The notes under the pieces are model-generated. The model saw only the letters and a list, made by a program, of their open reading frames with translations. It was not told the origin of the DNA and did no database searches. Positions 1-6,747 of a stretch of 9,357 nt of DNA are shown piece after piece. Position 1 is the stretch's first letter; each line of letters starts with the position of its first letter. This DNA comes from an uncultured Alphaproteobacteria bacterium (GTDB lineage: Bacteria; Pseudomonadota; Alphaproteobacteria; Rickettsiales; UBA1997). The translations under genes and the position numbers were made by a program. The stretch is from assembly GCA_949298005.1 (NCBI GenBank), contig CASFUN010000059.1:1-9357 (forward strand), written 5' to 3'.

Positions 1-1190
1 ACAAAAGATATAAGTTTTCCATCTGGAGACCAAGATGGTTTATCGTATATTCCAGAACCTTTAGATATTAATTTTTCAGTATCATCTTCAAGGTTTTTAA
101 CATATAGTTTTCTTACACCACTTCTATCAGAAACATATACTATTTCCTTACCGTCTGGACTAAAACTTGCAGCTGTATTAATACTGTTTGAGTCTGTTAA
201 CTTTGTATTAACCATTCTTTTAAAGTCAAAAAGATATAAATTTGTATCAGCATTGTCATTTGTTCCAGCTATTATAATTTGATTATTACTACTATTAGGA
301 TTAACACTAGCTGCTGTAGTCATAATCTGTCCACTAGAAATTTTTGTTAAAGCATTTGTATTAAGATTATGTTTGATAATAAAAGGACCTTCTTTTAAGT
401 ATTCCAAATAAAATATTTCATCATTTTTATATCTAGAAAATGCGGGAGTTAATTTTAAATTTCTACTATCTGTTACTTTTATATTATTAGTTCCATCAAA
501 ATTAATTATAGATATTTGTTTATTCCTATTCATAACACCACCAGTTTCCGAAACATAAGCTATTTTACTATCAAAAATTCCACAATTCTCTTTAGTTGTA
601 GTAACAAATATAAAATCAGAAATAAGATTAGCAATTCTATAAGAATTATTATCTTTTCCATAATATAAAATATAATAATGTCCGTCAACAAATTTCTCTT
701 CCAAAATATCCCAAATCATAACTTGTAGTTTTATCTTTTCATTTCCAATATCAGATATAAGAAAACTAACGACAAAATCAAAATTACTCAAATAATCAGA
801 TAAAATATAGTTAGATATGTTATATTTTTCATTATCTGCTATATAATAATTAATATCTCTACATGAATTTCTATCTAGATCAATATCATAAAGCTTAGTA
901 ATTCTTAAATTTGAAGATATTTTTTTATATATATTTTCTAAAACAAAAACTTGTTCTTTTTTTTCTATAGAGAAATACTTTTTATGAGTTTCCTTATTTG
1001 CCTCATTACTACTAACTTTAAGGCTAAAACATGGTTCCAATAAACCCACTTTAATTCTATTATTATTTATAAAATTATTATCTATAACTATATTTTCTTC
1101 ATAATATAATTCTCTATCTGATTCAGCAAACAAATTTTGTTGTTTTATCAAAAAAAATAATAAAAAAATAAATAAAAATTTTTTAAACAT
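1..1190 (-). CDS. tolB: TolB, Tol-Pal periplasmic beta-propeller protein (3' end outside window)
   Basis: TolB is the periplasmic member of the Tol-Pal system; it binds Pal and links the outer membrane to the TolQRA motor during cell constriction. The ATG at 1190 opens a frame with no stop to base 1, giving 396 full codons; TolB is usually about 430-445 residues, so roughly the last 40-50 are missing here. Residues 1-22 form a Sec signal peptide (MFKK, hydrophobic core, LFA before ESD). The N-terminal domain is divergent, without the common PxPIAI segment. The middle shows the TolB hallmark of a WDI..., G..., YRIANLISDFIF stretch and then IAYVSETGG. The propeller blades are clear near the left edge: SFSPDGKEIVYVSDRSG and PSWSPDGKLISFV. 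It starts 12 bases after the tolA stop, so it is almost certainly in the same transcript. The identification is secure; the exact cleavage site is inferred. Confidence 0.93.
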   Translation of the reverse strand, partial: MFKKFLFIFLLFFLIKQQNLFAESDRELYYEENIVIDNNFINNNRIKVGLLEPCFSLKVSSNEANKETHKKYFSIEKKEQVFVLENIYKKISSNLRITKLYDIDLDRNSCRDINYYIADNEKYNISNYILSDYLSNFDFVVSFLISDIGNEKIKLQVMIWDILEEKFVDGHYYILYYGKDNNSYRIANLISDFIFVTTTKENCGIFDSKIAYVSETGGVMNRNKQISIINFDGTNNIKVTDSRNLKLTPAFSRYKNDEIFYLEYLKEGPFIIKHNLNTNALTKISSGQIMTTAASVNPNSSNNQIIIAGTNDNADTNLYLFDFKRMVNTKLTDSNSINTAASFSPDGKEIVYVSDRSGVRKLYVKNLEDDTEKLISKGSGIYDKPSWSPDGKLISF

Positions 1191-1202
1191 ACTTTATAGC
1201 TT

Positions 1203-2138
1203 CTACTTACTGTTAAATATAAATTTAATACTTTTCCAAGATTCATACTTACCAAGAGGTAAATTTCTTATCGGATTACAATAATCTATAGTTAATTTTA
1301 TATTATTAATTGTATCATTGTATTCAATATTAGAATATTTGTTATTAGAATTTATAGGTTCAATTTTAATATTATTTATATCTATATAACCATTTCTATT
1401 AATATTGAGAACAATGGCTACATTAAATTTGTTTTGTTTTTTTGTCTTTAAAATTGCATTCTTGTAACATATTACAAACTGATTTTGTATAGAAATTTTT
1501 TCTCTTTTCGATAATGATTTACTATCATATCTTTCATTCCAATTATCTTTTAAAAGTTCTATATCTTCTTCTGTAAATATTTTATCCATATCCACTTTAA
1601 AAGTTTTTCCATTATGATTTTTTGATTTTTTTGTATCACTATCAAGCACATATTCATCATTTTTCACAATATCCATAGGAACATTGCTAGAAGCTGATGC
1701 TAGTAATCTTTTATAATCTGTTGGATCTAGATATATAACATCACCACCTGTTATAGTCGCATCAGTAAAATGACCTTTTTCAAAAGTATTTATAATTTTA
1801 TTTTTTATTAAACTACTTTGATTAACCTTTGACATATCAAAATTAAAACCAATTACATTTTTTATTGAATCTATTGGAACATTAGATATCGAACTATTTG
1901 GATTTTGATATTTTTTAGCTAAGTTGTATAGATTAATTTTTGATGTTAAATCTAATTGTTTAAATAAACTTTCGTTCGTCGTTTTTATTCTATTAATTTC
2001 AAAAAAATCATAATTAATTCCTGTCTCTATAATGTTTACATAGCTTTTCATAAGATTTTCATCAATAAGATAATTGCAAAATGCAAACAAAAAAATAAAA
2101 AAATGTAAAGTTAATGAATAGAGAAAACTTTTTATCAT
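1203..2138 (-). CDS. tolA: TolA-like protein (TonB/TolA C-terminal domain)
   Basis: This is the likely TolA arm, anchored in the inner membrane by TolQ-TolR and reaching across the periplasm to TolB/Pal. Of 311 residues, about 5-26 form one hydrophobic anchor preceded by MIKS (N-in). The C-terminal domain (about 215-311) ends in DYCNPIRNLPLGKYESWKSI and a final beta-strand, matching the usual alphaproteobacterial ending of a Cys/Pro segment, LP...Y..W and a terminal FDP-like strand. Cys224 and Cys287 lie in this domain and could pair, as TolA domain III cysteines do. The linker (about 27-210) is Asn/Ser/Asp/Lys-rich rather than the long Ala/Lys helix of classical TolA, so whole-protein similarity will be weak. 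Its ATG overlaps the tolR stop as ATGA, indicating translational coupling. Identity rests on position plus the C-terminal motif. Confidence 0.82.
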   Translation of the reverse strand: MIKSFLYSLTLHFFIFLFAFCNYLIDENLMKSYVNIIETGINYDFFEINRIKTTNESLFKQLDLTSKINLYNLAKKYQNPNSSISNVPIDSIKNVIGFNFDMSKVNQSSLIKNKIINTFEKGHFTDATITGGDVIYLDPTDYKRLLASASSNVPMDIVKNDEYVLDSDTKKSKNHNGKTFKVDMDKIFTEEDIELLKDNWNERYDSKSLSKREKISIQNQFVICYKNAILKTKKQNKFNVAIVLNINRNGYIDINNIKIEPINSNNKYSNIEYNDTINNIKLTIDYCNPIRNLPLGKYESWKSIKFIFNSK

Positions 2139-2557
2139 ATTCTATTATGTATATCAGTTATCAAGGTAACATTTTTAAAATTGTTTTCATTAAGTTTACC
2201 AACAACATTTAAAACCTGTCCGTATTTACTATCTTTGTCAGCCATAACATATATCTTTATATATTTGTCCTTCAATGACAGCTCATCAACTACATTTACA
2301 ATATTTTCATAATTCACATTCGCATAATTATTTATATTTATTCTACCGTCACTAATTATATAAACTTTTATTGGATCCTTCTTTAAAACAACAACCTTCG
2401 CAGTAGCACTTGGTAAATTCAATTTTAATCCATTAAAAAGATATTGAGCAGGAATCATAAAAGCTATCAACAACACAAATAAAATATCAATAAATGGCGC
2501 CAAATTTAGATCATTATTGTAACTAATATTCTTTTTTATCCTATATCTTTTAATCAT
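2135..2557 (-). CDS. tolR: TolR, ExbD/TolR family proton-motor subunit
   Basis: TolR pairs with TolQ to form the proton-driven inner-membrane motor of the Tol-Pal system. The 140-residue protein has the ExbD/TolR layout: a short basic cytoplasmic tail (MIKRYRIKK), one transmembrane helix at about 19-40 (LAPFIDILFVLLIAFMIPAQ), then a periplasmic domain of about 100 residues ending near ITDIHNRI. Asp24 in the helix is the conserved protonatable residue (equivalent to Asp23 of E. coli TolR). The segment LKLNLPSA after the helix is also typical. The ATG at 2557 sits inside the last codons of tolQ (8-base overlap), preceded by purine-rich AAAAAGAAG, and the stop overlaps the tolA start. Length and all key residues are normal, so unlike tolQ this gene looks intact. 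ExbD proper is a less likely alternative given tolA and tolB downstream. Confidence 0.93.
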   Translation of the reverse strand: MIKRYRIKKNISYNNDLNLAPFIDILFVLLIAFMIPAQYLFNGLKLNLPSATAKVVVLKKDPIKVYIISDGRININNYANVNYENIVNVVDELSLKDKYIKIYVMADKDSKYGQVLNVVGKLNENNFKNVTLITDIHNRI

Positions 2558-2933
2558 CTTCTTTTTCTAACTCTTTTGATAAAATACCAAGAAATTCTAA
2601 CGAAAAATTATTTAAATACTCTTCCATTAGATTTATTTTGTAATTAATCATTTGATAAGCAATAAGAGCTGGTATAGCTGAAACTAAACCAAAAATAGTT
2701 GTTATAAGAGCAGAATTAACACCAGGAGCTAGATTTGCAATAGTTGCTTCCTTCATAATAGAAATAGCCTTAAAACTCTGTGAAACACCCCATACAGTTC
2801 CAAGTAAACCAAAATAAGTTGATGTTGTTGCAATTATATTCATAAACTGCATTCCAGATCTTATATTTTGCATGCATCTTGAAATTGCAACAGTCATTAT
2901 ATCATACACTTTCTCAGATGCGTATTCTAACAC
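2550..2933 (-). CDS. tolQ: TolQ, C-terminal part (second frame of split tolQ)
   Basis: This frame carries the second and third transmembrane helices of TolQ, which form the proton channel with TolR. TM2 lies in GMQFMNIIATTSTYFGLLGTVWGV and TM3 in ALITTIFGLVSAIPALIAYQM; GLLGTVWG is the MotA/TolQ/ExbB signature. If translated on its own it would be 127 residues from GTG at 2933, which directly follows a TAA in the same frame; an AAGGA (2946-2942) stands 8 bases upstream of that GTG, so independent initiation or re-initiation is possible. The family alignment suggests instead that it continues the upstream frame: shifting +1 at TGA 2916-2914 gives RIEKVYDIMTVAISR, close to the usual RLERVMEVxIAREM stretch. 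It overlaps tolR by 8 bases. Spread quotes here are interrupted parts of one open frame; family assignment is firm. Confidence 0.9.
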   Translation of the reverse strand: MLEYASEKVYDIMTVAISRCMQNIRSGMQFMNIIATTSTYFGLLGTVWGVSQSFKAISIMKEATIANLAPGVNSALITTIFGLVSAIPALIAYQMINYKINLMEEYLNNFSLEFLGILSKELEKEDD

Positions 2934-3240
2934 TTACATTATCCTTAGTATTGACTAAACCCTCAATATCCTTCATAACTTCAGAAAAAACAGACACTGT
3001 TGGGCAAGTTATATTATCTTTATATTTTTGATATATATCATGTACATTCTCACCAGACCAAAATACTTTAAGAAAATTGTCTGTTCTAGAATTGATCGAT
3101 ATTATTTTAAAAACTTTTCCAAATATTAAAGCCCAACTAAATAGAGAAAAACCAGTTAAAATTATTATTATAATTTTTGATAAAAGATCTGTATTTGATA
3201 GCATTGATAGTATTTGAATACTTAAAAATTTTGGACTCAT
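2914..3240 (-). CDS. tolQ: TolQ, N-terminal part (first frame of split tolQ)
   Basis: First 108 residues of TolQ, ending at TGA 2916-2914. It contains the N-terminal segment, the single first transmembrane helix at about 19-42 (IIIIILTGFSLFSWALIFGK, with the family's SW-I-F pattern) and the beginning of the large cytoplasmic loop. TolQ is normally about 225-235 residues with three helices; joining this frame to the following one by a +1 shift at the TGA gives 229 residues, exactly the family size. Alone it lacks both pore helices and should not work. The ATG at 3240 follows AGGAA, which is rather close to the start; an internal Met13 is an alternative start but would trim only the N-terminal tail. 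It is the first Tol gene after xerC, 67 bases downstream of it. The break could be a mutation, a sequencing error or recoding. Confidence 0.9.
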   Translation of the reverse strand: MSPKFLSIQILSMLSNTDLLSKIIIIILTGFSLFSWALIFGKVFKIISINSRTDNFLKVFWSGENVHDIYQKYKDNITCPTVSVFSEVMKDIEGLVNTKDNVSVRIRI

Positions 3241-3271
3241 TTCCTATTTTTTGGTATAACTTTCTAAAAAA

Positions 3272-3300
3272 ATAATAACTAATTATTAACTATTTTACAA
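3272..3300 (-). promoter_or_regulatory. Candidate sigma-70 promoter for tolQRAB
   Basis: In the 67-base gap between xerC and tolQ, the minus strand reads TTGTAA (3300-3295), 17 bases, then TATTAT (3277-3272), about 30 bases ahead of the tolQ start. Spacing is ideal and both boxes are near consensus, but the gap is almost pure A/T, so a chance match is quite possible. It would give the Tol genes their own transcript in addition to read-through from xerC. Confidence 0.4.
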
Positions 3301-3307
3301 GATTAAA

Positions 3308-4222
3308 TTAGTTATCAAAATCAAAATTTTCCATAGGATGAGAATTAAAATATACATCCATAATTTTACTATTACTAACATGAGTATATATTTGTGTGGT
3401 ACTTAAACTACTATGCCCAAGTAATTCTTGAATACTTCTTAAATCAGCTCCGTTAAATAATAATTCAGTCGCAAAAGAATGTCGTAAAGAATGTGGTGTT
3501 ATATTTGCTGGTAGATTAAGTGATAATCTTATATTTCTGATTAATTTTTCAAAAACTGAAGCTTGATATTTTTTTCCTCTTTTACTGAAAAAAATTATTT
3601 CAGGATCAGTATAAGGACAAGACTTAATATAATCTTCAATAAGATCTACAGATATAGGCAATATTAATATAATTCTTTCTTTTTTACATTTTCCTAGTAT
3701 TTTTATTTTATTTTTCTCTATAAAATCAGTTGTTTTTAAATTTAAAGCCTCATTGATTCTTAGACCACAGGCATAAATTAACATAAATAAAGCTAAATTT
3801 CTCTTTACACACCAATCTTCTTTTTCATAATTATTTATACATTGCAACATTTTTTTAAAATTATTTTGACTAACAATATTTGGTAAAGTTTTGTTGAATT
3901 TAGGGCCTTTTATTTTATGTATAATCTCATTTTTTAATTTAAATCTAACTTCTAAAAATTTAAATAGACTTTTTATAGAAGAAAGCGCTCTAGCATTGCT
4001 CCTATTCGAAATACCATCCATACTTCTATAACTTAGCCAAGACCTAATATCTTTATATTCCAACTCCTCAAAACTTCTGGAATCCTGTAAATTTTTATGT
4101 AAAACATTTACCAAAAAATATACAAAATTATCTATATCGTTCTTATACGAAACCAATGTATTGTCAGAATACATTTTTTCTTTACTTATATACAAATAAA
4201 AACTATTTATTAGTTCTTCCAT
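3308..4222 (-). CDS. xerC: Tyrosine recombinase XerC/XerD
   Basis: Site-specific tyrosine recombinase that resolves chromosome dimers at dif with its partner Xer protein. The 304 residues match the family's usual length: an N-terminal SAM-like core-binding domain (about 1-110, with KNDIDNFVYFL and LSSIKSLFKFLE) and a catalytic domain (about 115-295). All catalytic residues are visible: Arg155 (ACGLRINEAL), Lys178 (GKCKKER), His244 and Arg247 (TPHSLRHSFATELL), His270 (LLGHSSLSTTQ) and the nucleophile Tyr279 (IYTHV). The GADLRSIQELLGHSSLSTTQ block is closest to chromosomal XerC/XerD rather than phage integrases, although a terminase remnant lies 1.4 kb away. XerC versus XerD cannot be settled by eye; XerC is my preference. 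It is transcribed away from bamD and towards tolQ. No clear Shine-Dalgarno sequence precedes the ATG. Confidence 0.93.
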   Translation of the reverse strand: MEELINSFYLYISKEKMYSDNTLVSYKNDIDNFVYFLVNVLHKNLQDSRSFEELEYKDIRSWLSYRSMDGISNRSNARALSSIKSLFKFLEVRFKLKNEIIHKIKGPKFNKTLPNIVSQNNFKKMLQCINNYEKEDWCVKRNLALFMLIYACGLRINEALNLKTTDFIEKNKIKILGKCKKERIILILPISVDLIEDYIKSCPYTDPEIIFFSKRGKKYQASVFEKLIRNIRLSLNLPANITPHSLRHSFATELLFNGADLRSIQELLGHSSLSTTQIYTHVSNSKIMDVYFNSHPMENFDFDN

Positions 4223-4239
4223 AAAATATATTGTAAAAC

Positions 4240-4268
4240 TTGAAAAGAAAATACAATTATGTTATCAT
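4240..4268 (+). promoter_or_regulatory. Candidate bamD-rlpA promoter
   Basis: TTGAAA (4240-4245), 17 bases, then TATCAT (4263-4268), which predicts a transcript start near 4275 and a leader of about 20 bases before the bamD ATG. Both hexamers are one or two bases from sigma-70 consensus with ideal spacing. AT-richness makes chance matches common, but the position in a 71-base divergent gap supports it. Confidence 0.55.
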
Positions 4269-4276
4269 ATAGTCAA
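4248..4276 (-). promoter_or_regulatory. Candidate xerC promoter, overlapping the bamD promoter
   Basis: On the minus strand TTGACT (4276-4271) is followed after 17 bases by TATTTT (4253-4248). The -35 box differs from consensus at one base and the spacing is ideal; the -10 box is weaker. Transcription would begin about 20 bases upstream of the xerC ATG at 4222. It shares most of its length with the opposing bamD promoter, so the two should compete for RNA polymerase. Confidence 0.5.
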
Positions 4277-4293
4277 TTTTAAGCTAATTATAT

Positions 4294-5004
4294 ATGAAAA
4301 AATTTTCATGTTTTATTTTATGTATTACATTAACCTCTTGTGCTAGTAAGAAAAAAGAAAGAGAAATTATAGCTCCAGATAAATTTTACGAAAGAGCTAT
4401 GAAGAACCTTAAAAAAGACAATCCCACAGAAGCCGCAGAAGATTTTGAACGTCTAGAAGCCGAAAATCCTTTTTCTGAATATTCCAATAAAAGTATAATT
4501 ATGGCGGCATATTCATATTATTATGCTGGTGAGTATGATGATTCATTATCAATAATAAACTACATAAAAAAAACTAGCTTTGAAAACTTAGATTATATAT
4601 TCTATCTAGAAGTACTTAATAAATACGAAAAATTTAAAAAAGCTAAAAAGGATCTAGATTTAGCTAAAGATTTATATAAATGTATATGTAATACTCTAGA
4701 GAAATTTCCAAATAGTATATATGTCAGTGATCTAAAAGAAAAAAGAGAGATAGTTTTAGAAAATATTACAAAAAAAGAATTTAATATAGTAAAATTATAC
4801 ATAAAAGAAGGAAACTTAATAGGTTCTATAAATCATTTAAGAGAAATTTTAGGTAATTATCCAGATAATAAATATACTCCTCAAGCTTTATATACGATGT
4901 ATGTATTATATAAACATATAGGTTATGAATTTGGAGTAAAATTGTATAGTGATTTACTTAGAAATAAGTATCCTGATTCTCAAATAATAGAATATCTCAA
5001 TTAA
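4294..5004 (+). CDS. bamD: BamD, outer membrane assembly lipoprotein
   Basis: BamD is the essential lipoprotein of the BAM complex that, with BamA, inserts beta-barrel proteins in the outer membrane. The 236-residue product begins with a lipoprotein signal (MKKFSCFILCITLTSC); Cys16 in LTSC would be lipidated. The rest is alpha-helical TPR-like repeats: about 28-60 (PDKFYERAMKNL..., AAEDFERLEAENP), 62-95 (MAAYSYYYAGEYDDSL), about 118-145 (A..LY..I...FPNS.Y) and 150-230 (LYIKEGNLIGSINHLREIL, NYPDNKYTPQALY, YSDLLRNKYPDSQ). These follow the BamD pattern closely, including the final L...YP-S. It is slightly shorter than usual (about 240-280), and the RDQ motif common in the middle of BamD is not evident. 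rlpA begins 6 bases after the stop, so they form a unit. No strong ribosome site precedes the ATG. Confidence 0.9.
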   Translation: MKKFSCFILCITLTSCASKKKEREIIAPDKFYERAMKNLKKDNPTEAAEDFERLEAENPFSEYSNKSIIMAAYSYYYAGEYDDSLSIINYIKKTSFENLDYIFYLEVLNKYEKFKKAKKDLDLAKDLYKCICNTLEKFPNSIYVSDLKEKREIVLENITKKEFNIVKLYIKEGNLIGSINHLREILGNYPDNKYTPQALYTMYVLYKHIGYEFGVKLYSDLLRNKYPDSQIIEYLN

Positions 5005-5010
5005 AATTAT

Positions 5011-5586
5011 ATGAATATTAGGACTATAAATATTAATATTTATTTTGTCTTTATTTTATTGTTATTTTTAATATCATGTATAGGCACTGTAGACAAAAGA
5101 AATATTTATAGAAGAACTAATAGCAATTTTACATCCGATTCTTCTAATGAGACAAATGTTTCTTATGATAAAAAAAAATATAAAGGCGTATATAAAATTG
5201 GTTCACCATATAAAATAAATGGTAAAAAATACATACCTAAAAAAGTAGCAAGCTATAAAGAAATAGGAGTGGCTTCTTGGTATGGCGAAGATTTCCATAA
5301 CAAAAAAACTGCTAATGGAGATATTTTTGATATGAATGCCATGACTGCCGCACATAAAACCTTACCACTCCCTTCCATAGTAAAAGTTACAAATTTAGAG
5401 AACGGCAAAAGCACAAAGTTAGTTGTTAATGACAGAGGTCCTTTTGTAAATGAAAGACTCATTGATGTTTCTAAAAAAGCCGCTGAGGTATTAGGCTTTA
5501 AAAAAGAAGGTATAACTAAAGTTAAAGTTGAATTTTTAAAAAATGAAACAGAAAAATTTTTAGAAAAAAACAATATTAAACATTAA
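5011..5586 (+). CDS. rlpA: RlpA, septal-ring lytic transglycosylase lipoprotein
   Basis: RlpA cleaves naked glycan strands at the division septum. The 191 residues start with a lipoprotein signal whose lipobox is LISC (Cys23), then a low-complexity linker (about 24-60) and the RlpA lead-in Y.IGSPYKINGKKYIPK. The double-psi beta-barrel spans about 85-176: GVASWYGEDFHNKKTANGD, MTAAHKTLPLPS, VVNDRGPFVNERLIDVS. His115 and Asp141 correspond to catalytic His131 and Asp157 of Pseudomonas RlpA by spacing; the position of its Glu120 is Asp104 here, a conservative but unusual change. No C-terminal SPOR domain is present, so recruitment to denuded glycan must work otherwise. It follows bamD by 6 bases and converges with the terminase remnant 8 bases beyond its stop. 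Confidence 0.92.
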   Translation: MNIRTININIYFVFILLLFLISCIGTVDKRNIYRRTNSNFTSDSSNETNVSYDKKKYKGVYKIGSPYKINGKKYIPKKVASYKEIGVASWYGEDFHNKKTANGDIFDMNAMTAAHKTLPLPSIVKVTNLENGKSTKLVVNDRGPFVNERLIDVSKKAAEVLGFKKEGITKVKVEFLKNETEKFLEKNNIKH

Positions 5587-5594
5587 AAAAAATC

Positions 5595-6580
5595 CTATAA
5601 TCTCAAAACTCTAGCAACATCATTTTTTCTACTTTTCCTATTATCAATCCAATTCAAAAATTGATTAGTAGAATCAACCTGATCATCATGTTGACTGTTT
5701 GGAAATGAAAAAAGTTCATATTCATAGTCAAACAACCAAATATCATTTTGTTTCAGAAAAATTCTAGAACTTTCAAACATGGGAGTTATAGAAGCAAATC
5801 TCGTTACCTTATCTTTAATAGCCTTTATTGCTATAATATTAGTACTCGTTTCCCTTTTTAAATCATGTATTAGTGACTGTCCGCTAGCTTTATCTTCAAT
5901 AAGAACCACATTTGGTTTCCATTTTTTAATGAGTTTTATAGATTCACTTTTTAATTCCGGATATTCCAGCCATTTTCTAAAAACATCCAATAAATAATAT
6001 TTATTTTCATATTCACCCCAAATTGTACAAACAGTTGGATCATTATTTACTCCAGCTTTTATAGCAGTGTCGAAACTAAGATAAATATTAGTATATTTAT
6101 AATCGTCTAGATATTTATGAATACATTCTTTCCTAATCATACTATTTGCATTAAGCATTGGCTTTTGAAGATACTGAGCATTAAAAAAATAACTACCCAT
6201 TTCTTTTTTATTCTTTCAACCTTAACTTTACCTTCTCTATCTGGAAATATATATTCACCTGAATGGATAGTTTTTTCAAACTTACCAACCTTAATATTAG
6301 TATCTTCTTCAAAGTAAACTGGCAAGTTAAGGTAGAACCAATCGCTACTATTTTTTTCTAGCAAATATCCAGTTAAATCATTTGGATGCAAACGTTGCAT
6401 AATTATTATAATAGCACCATTTCTCTTATTATTAAATCTATTACTAAATGTATTACTATACCAATTTAATGTTTTTTCTCTATATTTATCACTTAATACT
6501 TATTGTGGATTATGAGTATCATCTATAATCAATATATCGCCACCTTCACCTGTCAAGGTACCACCCACTGATGTTCTTAA
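5595..6580 (-). pseudogene. Phage terminase large subunit remnant (truncated, stop and frameshift)
   Basis: Decayed gene for the DNA-packaging motor/nuclease of a tailed phage or gene transfer agent. Reading down from 6580: TSVGGTLTGEGGDILIIDD (end of the ATPase domain with its acidic motif), an in-frame TAA at 6502-6500, then AIIIIMQRLHPNDLTGYLLE and the linker to ERIKK, where the frame breaks in an A6 run (6209-6204). Adding one A there restores E-R-I-K-K-E-M-G-S-Y-F-F-N-A-Q-Y-L-Q. The remaining 201 codons are the RNase-H-like nuclease domain, with candidate metal ligands Asp44 (LSFDTA), Glu102 (IEDKASGQ) and Asp172/173 (HDDQVDS), counted from the ATG at 6200. The N-terminal Walker A half is missing, an in-frame TGA standing at 6583-6581. 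It matches the family often named phage uncharacterised protein/putative large terminase, frequent as fragments in Rickettsiales. Not functional as packaging motor; no other phage gene is near. Confidence 0.88.
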
Positions 6581-6687
6581 TCAACAAACATAAAAAAGAA
6601 AGACAAGAACTTGAATATCTTAAAGAAAGCTTAAAAACCGCAAAAAGTGAAAAAAGGTTTAGAAAGATTAAAAGATATTTTCATTAA
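6571..6687 (+). other. Orphan 38-codon frame, probable 3' remnant of an unknown gene
   Basis: From ATG 6571 to TAA 6687 the plus strand encodes a short, highly charged, predicted-helical peptide (INKHKKERQELEYLKESL, then KTAKSEKRFRKIKRYFH). The first four codons are antisense to the terminase remnant, so the meaningful part is probably about 6583-6687, the tail of a gene whose 5' part was lost at the junction. The heptad-like spacing of Leu/Tyr would suit a coiled coil. I do not recognise the family, and a chance frame in AT-rich DNA remains possible. Confidence 0.35.
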
Positions 6688-6690
6688 CAA

Positions 6691-6747
6691 TTGATAGTTT
6701 TAGGGATTGACCCCGCATCAATAAATATAGGTTATGAATTAAAATGA
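6691..6747 (+). pseudogene. ruvC: Possible ruvC 5' fragment (18 codons)
   Basis: From TTG 6691 the frame reads IVLGIDPASINIGYELK and stops at TGA 6747. This resembles the N-terminus of the Holliday-junction resolvase RuvC (compare ILGIDPGxxxTGYG), whose Asp in GIDP is the first catalytic residue. RuvC is normally about 155-175 residues, so everything past the first strand is gone. The TGA overlaps the ATG of the following gene (ATGA). It is in the same frame as the preceding orphan frame, separated by its TAA. The match is short, so it could be coincidental. Confidence 0.45.

Noticed and set aside
3273..3288. Inverted repeat TAATAA-CTAA-TTATTA upstream of tolQ
   Set aside because: Pure A/T arms of six bases are expected by chance at this composition, no T-run follows, and a hairpin would be very weak.
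3308..4222. Tyrosine recombinase as a phage integrase linked to the terminase remnant
   Set aside because: Its sequence pattern is that of chromosomal XerC/XerD, bamD and rlpA lie between it and the remnant, and no attachment-site repeat was seen.
4602..4802. Antisense open frame inside bamD
   Set aside because: Opposite a well-supported TPR-like coding region; no independent evidence.
5253..5573. Antisense open frame of 106 codons across rlpA
   Set aside because: It lies wholly opposite the conserved RlpA barrel, so its sequence is dictated by rlpA; no recognisable domain.
5779..6317. Two short plus-strand open frames opposite the terminase remnant (5779-5997 and 6117-6317)
   Set aside because: The minus strand carries clear terminase similarity in the same interval; these are shadows without motifs.
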